Positions 6,946-12,782 of a DNA stretch of 12,782 nucleotides are shown here, piece by piece (positions within the stretch are counted from its first letter, which is position 1; each line of letters opens with the position of its first letter). The position numbers were made by a program, and so were the translations under genes. This DNA is from Gemmatimonadota bacterium (GTDB lineage: Bacteria > Gemmatimonadota > Gemmatimonadetes > Gemmatimonadales > GWC2-71-9), in the NCBI GenBank assembly GCA_004357415.1, contig SMVY01000004.1:1-12782 (forward strand), written 5' to 3'. Below the pieces are notes generated by a model. The model was not told the DNA's origin. It saw only the letters and a list, made by a program, of their open reading frames with translations, and searched no databases.

Positions 6946-9210
6946 CTACTTGACCACCTCGAAGTCCTGGCTGCGACGGGAGGTCTTTCCCCGGTCGTCG
7001 GTAACTGCCAGTTCCAGAGTATACGACCCGGGCTTCAATTTCTGCAGCTTGATGGACCGCTGGATTCGCACCACTTGGGTGGAGGCCAGCTCCTCGAATC
7101 GCAGGCTGATGGGGGTGGAGCCACCGCCGAAGATCTTCCCCAATCCCAGGAATCCGCCGCCGCCTTCTTTCTTGACGACGAGCTGGGTTTGGTACTGCCG
7201 GCCCGGCACCAGTCCGTAGACCTCGTAGTACAACTCGATGAGATCGTCTTGCCGATAAATGCCGTGGGGGTTGAAAAACACCGTGTCGCCGACGGCGGGA
7301 TTCCAGATGAGATTGCTGCTCCTGGACCCGAGGACCGGATCACTCAGGGCAAGCTCGGCACCAGCGACCGCGGCTACCAGCACCGAATCGAACGGAAGGA
7401 GCCTGCCGGCATGCTCACCTTGTTGCACGGCGATCCGGTATCGCAGCATCCCCGGCGGGACCGGGAGGTTGACCTCACCAACCAGATATTCGTCCTGCGG
7501 AACGGCTTGCCGGGCCAGGAACACCCGGGTGGTGTCGACGAATCCGACCGGGTCCCCGGCACCGTCTATGGCCACGAACCGCAACCGCACCGGATAGATG
7601 ATGCCGCGCGGGTTCTCCGTTCCAGTGAGGGAGGAGCCGGGAATGGCGAAGGTGACGTGCACCAGACCCTGATTGCCGCGATACCCCACGGCGAGAACCT
7701 GGGTCAGCGCCTTGATCTCCAGCGGGAAGAACAGTTCGTAGGAATCGCTGGTGGTGCCGTGCAGGATAGTCGATCGGCCCTGGCTACGTTCTTCCGACTG
7801 CACCCGGGCGGTGCTGCCGGGCCCGGCGGCCTGGATCCGGCGGTAAATCGGGGACAGCCGGTCGCGCGAATCGAGCAGGGCGATCGCTATAGGATTGTTG
7901 GAGACACCGGTGCCTTGGAGCTGTACGGCCTCGGCGTAGCCCATGATGTCGAAGACGCTCTCGACCAGCTTGTAGTCCTGCACGTCATCGCGGGCTATGA
8001 AATGGAAGATCATGTCGCCGTCAGCCAGGCTATAACGCCACGATTCGTTGTCGTACACTTCGAGACCGTGGTACGTGGCCCGGTCGGTCGGCTCGCCGTG
8101 CCGGATGTAGATGACCCCGCGATCGTCGAAGTCGTTCTGGGTTGACCGGTAGATCTCCTCGATGTCGTAATACCGTTTGGTGGTGATCAGGTAGAAATTC
8201 TGCCGGGCGTAGTAGAGTCGACGGTAGTGTTCCCGCAACCGCTCACCATCGCGGCGGAGGCTAGCCCGGTCCTTGAACGACCAGTAGTCGGCCAGAAACG
8301 TCGGCCGGGTGATCCGGTCGCAGACGTCGAACGCGAGGAGTTCATCCTCCGATGCGATCAACGAGAGCTCGTACCGGTATTCGGCGATCGCCGTGGAATC
8401 GCTCGTGGCCGCGCCGGCGAGGTACTCCTCGGTTGCGTCGAGGTATCCCAACAGAAACCGGGTGCGCGACAACTCGAGGTTGGCCAGTCCCGGATTGTGC
8501 CCACTGGCCAGGTACTTCCGGAACGCGACCTCGGAGTATTCCATGTCGCCCGCCAGGCGCTCGACCCGGCCCCGGTACAGCTGCACCATCGGCATGGCGC
8601 CGGCCGGGGTGGAGTCGGCCGCGCGCATCGCTGCCAGCGCCAGTTCCAGTTTGATGTTGATCCGCTGTTCCAGGGCGGCCTTGGACAACTGCACCAGTCC
8701 CTCGTCGAACGACGGGTCGACCTCGGCCGACTTGGCGAACGCCATGGCCGACCGGGTGAGGGCGTCCTTACCCATCATGTTCTGGATGCCCTGGACGATG
8801 GAAATCTGCGAGTCGCCGACGCCCTGCTCGGCCAGGCCGAGGCCGAGCCAGGGATAGGGCCAGGTAGGTTCGAGTTCCGTGGCCCACTGGAATTCCGAAG
8901 CGGCATCGTCGTAGTGGTGGTCGCCGCCAAGATCACCAATCTGCAACGACACGAACCCCAGCTTGAGATGCAGCACGGTGTCGTCGCGATCGACCTTGGC
9001 CGCTTGGATCATCGACCGCTCCAACCGTAACAGGGCCATGGTATCCTCCACGGCGCTGATGGAGTCGCGGAATTGCTCCAGCTCCACCCGTTGGGTCGGG
9101 GACTGCGCTGACAAGGAGGTGGCCGCCAAGAAGATCAGCGCCAGGCCCGTCAGCACACCGATGGCGGACGGGCCACGCTTAGTGGACAGGGGAACAGGGA
9201 TACGGTTCAT
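6946..9210 (-). CDS. Secreted GWxTD-like protein, paralogue 2
   Basis: A 754-residue paralogue of the next gene downstream, with the same layout: signal peptide (about 1-36, long basic n-region, ending SLSAQ), TPR-like repeats including EFQWATELEPTWPYPWLGLG, the helical segment KDRASLRRDGERLREHY, FDDRGVIYIRHGEPT near residue 371, and a beta-rich C-terminal domain with VFFNP, EVYYEVYG, a glycine-rich loop (about 677-698) and final EVVK. The start chosen is ATG at 9210. A TTG two codons upstream (9216) is in frame but less likely. No good Shine-Dalgarno is visible. A 148-nt gap separates it from the upstream gene. In that gap TAGTATAG on the minus strand (near 9285) resembles a -10 element, without a convincing -35, so a separate promoter is possible. 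Function is unknown; GWxTD-domain proteins are mostly uncharacterised. Confidence 0.85.
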   Translation of the reverse strand: MNRIPVPLSTKRGPSAIGVLTGLALIFLAATSLSAQSPTQRVELEQFRDSISAVEDTMALLRLERSMIQAAKVDRDDTVLHLKLGFVSLQIGDLGGDHHYDDAASEFQWATELEPTWPYPWLGLGLAEQGVGDSQISIVQGIQNMMGKDALTRSAMAFAKSAEVDPSFDEGLVQLSKAALEQRINIKLELALAAMRAADSTPAGAMPMVQLYRGRVERLAGDMEYSEVAFRKYLASGHNPGLANLELSRTRFLLGYLDATEEYLAGAATSDSTAIAEYRYELSLIASEDELLAFDVCDRITRPTFLADYWSFKDRASLRRDGERLREHYRRLYYARQNFYLITTKRYYDIEEIYRSTQNDFDDRGVIYIRHGEPTDRATYHGLEVYDNESWRYSLADGDMIFHFIARDDVQDYKLVESVFDIMGYAEAVQLQGTGVSNNPIAIALLDSRDRLSPIYRRIQAAGPGSTARVQSEERSQGRSTILHGTTSDSYELFFPLEIKALTQVLAVGYRGNQGLVHVTFAIPGSSLTGTENPRGIIYPVRLRFVAIDGAGDPVGFVDTTRVFLARQAVPQDEYLVGEVNLPVPPGMLRYRIAVQQGEHAGRLLPFDSVLVAAVAGAELALSDPVLGSRSSNLIWNPAVGDTVFFNPHGIYRQDDLIELYYEVYGLVPGRQYQTQLVVKKEGGGGFLGLGKIFGGGSTPISLRFEELASTQVVRIQRSIKLQKLKPGSYTLELAVTDDRGKTSRRSQDFEVVK

Positions 9211-9358
9211 GGCCAACCGAAACGGACGGTGAAAGCGGTGCCCCGGACGATGATTAGGGCCTGGGATACGATCCGGCTTTCTATACTACGGCGCATCCGG
9301 CACCGCGCCAGAGCGTCACCCTAGAGGACGCCTGAGGTCCGCCCGGCCCACACAGCGC

Positions 9359-10267
9359 TCACTCCAGCACTCTGATCATGGTAGTCCGGGTTACCGCGTC
9401 GCCACCGGGAATACGGGCGGTGACGGTGAGACGGTAGCGGCCCACGGGAAAATTGCCCAGGGAAAACGTCCGGCGAAGTGCGGTAAACCGAGAGCTGGCC
9501 ACCTCATCGTAGCCGAAGGACACCAGCGGGTCCAGGTCCTCCTCGACCACCGGATTGTATGCCAGCATCGGGGTGAGACTGATGGTGGTCTCGAATGGGG
9601 CGCCCTCGGGCAGACCCACCAGTTCGTAATACACCTCGATGCTGGATCCCTGCTGGTAGGTATTGAGCGGGTCGATGGCAACCACCGATTCGTCGCGCTG
9701 CCACGCGAGTCCCGCCCCCTGACGGCCAAGGACCAGATCGCTGAGCCACAATCGAGTGTGCTGCAGGTCATCGACCATGACGGCAGGGAGACCCGCCTCG
9801 AGACCGATGCGGGAGTCCCAGGTGCCGAGGTAGAGGCGCAAGTAGTGTCGGCCCGGGGGCAGGTTCAGTTCCTCCAATCCGAGGGCGTAGCGATCCTCGG
9901 CCGTCGCCAGTTCCTGGAGGACCCGCACCGTGTCCGTCAGCACCACCGTGTCCTCGGGGGTGGCTATCAGGGACAGCCGGACCCGGGCCAGAATCGGCTC
10001 GCCGCGTTCGGTCCCACCGAGCCTCCGGGCCGGGATGGCGTAGACCAGCAACACCCGATGGCCGGCTCCCTCGATCGGTGCCAGGGTATAGGTCCGTTGA
10101 ATGAAGCTGAAGACCATGCCGCCACCGCCGGGCAGTTCGGTGGCGACGGGTGGCGCAATCGAGTCCCCGGTCCCGCGCTGCGCGTACCCCCGCGCGGTCA
10201 CCGCACCAGCCACCATCGCCACCACCACACCGCAGCGTATGCCTGCGGTACACCACGTAGGTATCAC
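9359..10267 (-). CDS. Secreted beta-rich protein related to the C-terminal domain of the GWxTD-like paralogues
   Basis: A 302-residue exported protein of unknown function. The signal peptide (about 1-30) ends in GYAQ. Residues about 45-160 form one beta-rich region. Residues about 178-302 match the C-terminal domain of the two downstream proteins in motif order: DLVLG, a conserved DPLNTY where the others have NPLETF or NPHGIY, EVYYELVGLPEG, a strand rich in threonine, then a basic strand (FTALRRTFSLG), GRYRLTV and the end RVLE. The TPR-like half, the FDDRG region and the glycine-rich loop are missing. The start is GTG 10267, one base after the amidase TGA (TGACGTG), so translation is probably coupled and the two genes form one transcript. 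It could be an ancestral single-domain form or a shortened duplicate; the intact frame and signal peptide argue against a pseudogene. Confidence 0.8.
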   Translation of the reverse strand: MIPTWCTAGIRCGVVVAMVAGAVTARGYAQRGTGDSIAPPVATELPGGGGMVFSFIQRTYTLAPIEGAGHRVLLVYAIPARRLGGTERGEPILARVRLSLIATPEDTVVLTDTVRVLQELATAEDRYALGLEELNLPPGRHYLRLYLGTWDSRIGLEAGLPAVMVDDLQHTRLWLSDLVLGRQGAGLAWQRDESVVAIDPLNTYQQGSSIEVYYELVGLPEGAPFETTISLTPMLAYNPVVEEDLDPLVSFGYDEVASSRFTALRRTFSLGNFPVGRYRLTVTARIPGGDAVTRTTMIRVLE

Positions 10268-10268
10268 G

Positions 10269-12230
10269 TCACCGTTGCGCGAGGAAGGCCTCGATGCCTT
10301 CCACCACCGCCAAGGCGTAGAGCTGCTGGCCCTCCGCGGTCCGGAGCACCGCCTCCTGTTCCGGCATCATGATGAACAGACCCTCCGTCAGCACGGCGGG
10401 CATCCACGTCGGCCGCGTGAGCGCGAGGTTACCGCGCGACACGCCCAGGTTCCGCAGTTGCAAACGCTTCACCAGGGCACCCTGTATCGCGCGGGCGAGA
10501 GGCAAACTCTGCGGATGGAAATAGAACACGCTCGAACCGTGGGCCACGAACGGATTGACCCCGTCAGGGAGGGCATTGTTGTGAATGGATACCAGCAGTT
10601 CGGCGTCGATGCTGTCGGCCAGTTGCACCCTGGGCCGCAACCCGACAGACGAGTCGCTCACCCGGGTCATGACGACCCTGGCCCCCGCTCGCTCCAGCAG
10701 TGTCCTCACCCGAAGCGCTACGGCCAAGTTGGCCTCGGCCTCGCGCAGCCCGGTCGGGCCCTTGGCCCCGGCGGGCGGGTGTCCCGGATCGACCACGATG
10801 AGTCGATCGCGCAACGGCTGCTCGGGATCGATGACCGGCGGCCGCCGAATGTCGAGCATCAGGTCGTTGCCGTCCCACCAGGTCCGGTAGCCCCACACCG
10901 GCTGGCTCAGCCTGAAGTCGAGCACCACCTCGTCGGAGCGGTCCTGCAGCCAATCGACACGGTGTACCAGCGGGTCCGTTCCACCATACCGTATCCAGTT
11001 GGGATCGCCGTGCGCGCTGTAGAGCCTCACGCTGATGGACGCGTCGCCCTCGTCCACCCGGAACGGCACCCGCCGGTCCACGGGGATACGGACCCTGACC
11101 CGATCCGCCTCCGGGGTCATGGTCAGAAAACCCACCCGCGCGCTCGGCCTGGGCGTACCCAGTGGCATGAGGCGGGCTTCGTCCTCAGGGATCCACGCGC
11201 TGACGTAGCGAGACAATTGCAACCGCAGGCTACCGTTGATACGGCCGGACACGGCGGCGCGTGTGCCGCGGGGAAAGAACCAGTGGAACGTGGCCCCCGG
11301 AGCCGCTCGCCCGATGGTGATGCCGTCGGTGTCGCCCGCATCGTTGGGGTCGTCATCCAACTCCACTACCACCGGTGGCCCTTCGATCACCGCCAACTCG
11401 ATGGGCCAACCGACCCGCGCGGTGTCGGCGCCGCGGATCGCTTCGATGATGGCCGCCGGCGGGGGCGGGTCGACGCCCGGCGGGCCGCCAACGATGGGCC
11501 CCGGACTTGACCCGAGTGTCCGTGGCAGGAGCACCCCGACATAGCGCGTCTCGTCCAGGGGCTGGTGGAGCCGGGCGAGCGGCTCGCGCCCGAAGGCACG
11601 GATGCCCCACGGCACGGCTGCCGGTGCTGGGTCGGCGACCAGCGGGATGACCGTTCCGTCCTGGAGGATTATGCGTACCGTGGCGCCCGGCGCGGCTCGC
11701 AGCGACAACGGGATCTCCTCTCCCGCCGGCCACCACATCCGGCCCCGGGGCTGGATGGCCGTGGTGTCGATCCACACCGGCGCCCGTGGCGGAACGAACC
11801 GCGAGGCCCGTTGGGCCAGGTAGGTGAGTTCGGCGGATTCCGCTTGAGTGCGGGCCACCAGATGGAACTCCATGAGGCTGTCTTGCGGGAACGGAATCCA
11901 GGCGAACCAGGCGCCGTTGGGCCACACCGGTACCGGGTAGCCGTTGACGGTGAGAGTGGCCGTGCCGTCCCCGGTGGATCCGAAGATGAAACTGGTGTCC
12001 CGGGCGTCGACCAAGTCCTTCCACTTGGGGTAGACTACGCTCAGTTCGAGGGAGCCTGTCACCAGGGGCATCGGCGGTACGCCGGGAACGGCGCTCGCCG
12101 GACCGCTTCCCCCCCCCTCCATGGAGGAGCCGGCCGTTCCCCCGCCCTGAGCCATGAGCGGCGTGGCGGCCAGCATCAGGAACACGGCCCAATGCCAGCG
12201 GAATTTGGTGGTCCCCAAGCTGGTACCCAT
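10269..12230 (-). CDS. Secreted N-acetylmuramoyl-L-alanine amidase (Amidase_3) with beta-rich N-terminal modules
   Basis: Zinc hydrolase that cleaves the amide bond between N-acetylmuramic acid and L-alanine of peptidoglycan, acting in the periplasm in cell separation or wall turnover. Length is 653 residues from ATG 12230. This start places the signal peptide (TTKFRWHWAVFLMLAATPLMAQ) at the N terminus; an in-frame GTG at 12251 would add seven residues. After a Gly/Pro-rich linker comes an Ig-like module (about 60-140; FIFGSTGDG, LTVNGYPVPVWPNGAW), further beta-rich sequence, an AMIN-like region (about 365-465) and Amidase_3 (about 475-653). Zinc ligands are H484 (DPGH), E497 (GLREAEANL) and H550 (SIHNN); the catalytic glutamate is E616 (VLTEGLF). 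All are present, so it should be active. The domain is of usual size, but the N-terminal extension of over 400 residues is long. It heads the run of minus-strand genes and is coupled to the next one. Confidence 0.93.
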   Translation of the reverse strand: MGTSLGTTKFRWHWAVFLMLAATPLMAQGGGTAGSSMEGGGSGPASAVPGVPPMPLVTGSLELSVVYPKWKDLVDARDTSFIFGSTGDGTATLTVNGYPVPVWPNGAWFAWIPFPQDSLMEFHLVARTQAESAELTYLAQRASRFVPPRAPVWIDTTAIQPRGRMWWPAGEEIPLSLRAAPGATVRIILQDGTVIPLVADPAPAAVPWGIRAFGREPLARLHQPLDETRYVGVLLPRTLGSSPGPIVGGPPGVDPPPPAAIIEAIRGADTARVGWPIELAVIEGPPVVVELDDDPNDAGDTDGITIGRAAPGATFHWFFPRGTRAAVSGRINGSLRLQLSRYVSAWIPEDEARLMPLGTPRPSARVGFLTMTPEADRVRVRIPVDRRVPFRVDEGDASISVRLYSAHGDPNWIRYGGTDPLVHRVDWLQDRSDEVVLDFRLSQPVWGYRTWWDGNDLMLDIRRPPVIDPEQPLRDRLIVVDPGHPPAGAKGPTGLREAEANLAVALRVRTLLERAGARVVMTRVSDSSVGLRPRVQLADSIDAELLVSIHNNALPDGVNPFVAHGSSVFYFHPQSLPLARAIQGALVKRLQLRNLGVSRGNLALTRPTWMPAVLTEGLFIMMPEQEAVLRTAEGQQLYALAVVEGIEAFLAQR

Positions 12231-12271
12231 TGACCCAAGATAAACTGGCACTAGGACTTACGCCAACGATA

Positions 12272-12308
12272 CCCAATCGGCCTCCGCTGGAGCAGTCCCT
12301 GGATTGGG
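12272..12308. repeat. Nested inverted repeat upstream of the amidase
   Basis: CCCAATC (12272-12278) pairs perfectly with GATTGGG (12302-12308). Inside the loop CTCC-GCT-GGAG (12282-12292) can form a second small stem. It lies 42-78 nt upstream of the amidase ATG. It may be an operator or a leader structure of the amidase transcript. Confidence 0.35.
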
Positions 12309-12426
12309 CGCCTCGGCCCCCAGCCGGCCGGGGGCGACCTCGAGGGGCCGCGTCCTGCGCTGCCGGACAGTATCATTGATTTTTCAGTGCGAAGGGGGGA
12401 TTTTCGCCGACGGGCCCATGCGGTCA

Positions 12427-12480
12427 ACGTAAGGGGACGGTCGACGTAGGGGCACGGTCCCACGTAGGGGCACGGTCACC
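12427..12480. repeat. Three tandem 17-19-nt units (ACGTAGGGGCACGGTC type)
   Basis: Three direct copies lie at 12427-12443, 12444-12461 and 12462-12480. Each begins ACGTA(A/G)GGG and contains ACGGTC. Copies 2 and 3 are identical for the first 16 bases, while copy 1 has small differences. The units look like half-sites of GTAGGGGC-type palindromic interspersed repeats, but no inverse-complement arm is present for them here. They directly abut a perfect palindrome. Confidence 0.75.
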
Positions 12481-12508
12481 GTTGGGGCGACGCATGCGTC
12501 GCCCCAAC
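12481..12508. repeat. Perfect 28-nt palindrome, REP-like
   Basis: GTTGGGGCGACGCA is followed immediately by its exact reverse complement, with no spacer. It lies 34 nt upstream of the phosphatase start. It resembles intergenic palindromic (REP-like) repeats of high-GC genomes. As RNA or cruciform it could form a 14-bp stem. No T tract follows on either strand, so it is not an obvious terminator. Confidence 0.85.
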
Positions 12509-12542
12509 AACAAACGACAACCATTCACCACCTGAGATCCAA

Positions 12543-12782
12543 TTGCCGCACCCATCAATCCAGGTAGACGTCTTCGGGAAGACCGATCTCGGTCAGACGC
12601 GGGATCACAACGAAGACACCTTCATCGTGGCAGACCTGACCCGCGACAAGGCTAGTCTCTTGCCCGAGGTTCGGCACCACGATATCGGTGACCGGGGCAG
12701 CTTGTTCATGGTGGCGGACGGGATGGGCGGCGCCGCGGCTGGGGAATTGGCGAGCGCCATGGCGGCCGACCTAGTACACTCG
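12543..12782 (+). CDS. PP2C-family (PPM) Ser/Thr protein phosphatase, N-terminal 80 residues only
   Basis: Metal-dependent phosphatase that removes phosphate from Ser/Thr; in bacteria it commonly opposes PknB-type kinases. Only the first 80 codons are in the window, with the frame open to the edge. Visible signatures are RDHNEDTF (R20 to F27; E24 and D25 belong to the conserved metal-site motif) and MVADGMGG (56-63, with D59 the metal-binding Asp), followed by a helix starting AAAGELAS. This is the normal N-terminal order for the PPM fold, with a 10-15-residue insertion between the first two strands. No ATG is in frame upstream. TTG at 12543 is the only plausible start, and it gives a protein beginning about eight residues before the first strand, as is usual for the family. 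No clear Shine-Dalgarno is seen. It is transcribed away from the amidase and is a candidate partner of the kinase at 2750-4735. Confidence 0.88.
   Translation, partial: MPHPSIQVDVFGKTDLGQTRDHNEDTFIVADLTRDKASLLPEVRHHDIGDRGSLFMVADGMGGAAAGELASAMAADLVHS

Larger units (their letters stand above)
12231..12542. other. Divergent intergenic region between amidase and PP2C phosphatase
   Basis: About 310 nt without a gene, expected to hold the promoters of both flanking genes. It contains a nested inverted repeat (12272-12308), a G/C-rich potential hairpin (GCCCCC/GGGGGC near 12314-12335), a short AT-rich patch (TATCAT at 12371-12376 on the plus strand, 5 of 6 to the -10 consensus, without a -35), a tandem repeat (12427-12480) and a perfect palindrome (12481-12508). 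On the minus strand TTGGCG followed 17 nt later by TTATCT lies just upstream of the amidase ATG, a weak promoter candidate. No assignment is firm. Confidence 0.6.

Noticed and set aside
6358..8145. 595-codon plus-strand open frame opposite the GWxTD-like genes
   Set aside because: It spans the junction of two clear minus-strand genes with signal peptides, and has no recognisable domain or start signal of its own.
9359..10267. Pseudogene remnant of a GWxTD-like gene
   Set aside because: The frame is intact for 302 codons, has its own signal peptide and is tightly coupled to the amidase, so it is more likely a functional shorter protein.
10101..11510. 469-codon plus-strand open frame opposite the amidase
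   Set aside because: The minus strand carries a complete amidase with all active-site residues. The plus frame is a shadow.
12427..12508. CRISPR array
   Set aside because: The units are contiguous without spacers of unique sequence, and no cas genes are present. It is a tandem repeat plus palindrome.

Overview
This is a high-GC bacterial window in which almost every gene lies on the minus strand. From right to left, in transcription order, the minus strand carries an N-acetylmuramoyl-L-alanine amidase, a small secreted protein, two large secreted GWxTD-like paralogues, a membrane-anchored PknB-type Ser/Thr kinase and an adenosylcobalamin-dependent ribonucleotide reductase (nrdJ) that runs off the left edge. 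On the plus strand at the right edge begins a PP2C-type protein phosphatase, divergent from the amidase and cut by the window. The GWxTD-like proteins, the zinc-ribbon/PEGA kinase, the modular amidase and signal peptides ending in -AQ suggest Gemmatimonadota or a related phylum. This is an inference, because no rRNA or other phylogenetic marker is present.

Right region (about 9.2-12.8 kb): the amidase has a signal peptide, two or three beta-rich modules and a C-terminal Amidase_3 domain with all zinc and catalytic residues visible. It is followed after one base by a 302-residue secreted protein that resembles only the C-terminal part of the GWxTD-like proteins. The roughly 310-nt divergent region between amidase and phosphatase holds a nested inverted repeat, three tandem 17-19-nt GTAGGGGCACGG-type units and a perfect 28-nt palindrome.

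Middle region (4.8-9.2 kb): two tandem secreted paralogues of 754 and 715 residues are separated by 3 nt. Each has a signal peptide, a TPR-like N-terminal half, a degenerate GWxTD region (FDDRGVIY-x-RHGEPT) and a beta-rich C-terminal domain with a glycine-rich loop. A 59-nt gap leads to the kinase.

Left region (1-4.7 kb): the kinase combines an N-terminal zinc ribbon, a complete Hanks-type domain, one transmembrane helix, a PEGA domain and a C-terminal part resembling the TonB C-terminal domain. A G/C-rich inverted repeat overlaps its stop codon. nrdJ follows after 275 nt and has a terminator-like hairpin immediately before its start.

Working hypothesis (inference): amidase, three secreted proteins, receptor-like kinase and possibly the divergent phosphatase form an envelope-remodelling and sensing locus. 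nrdJ is probably an independent housekeeping transcription unit.
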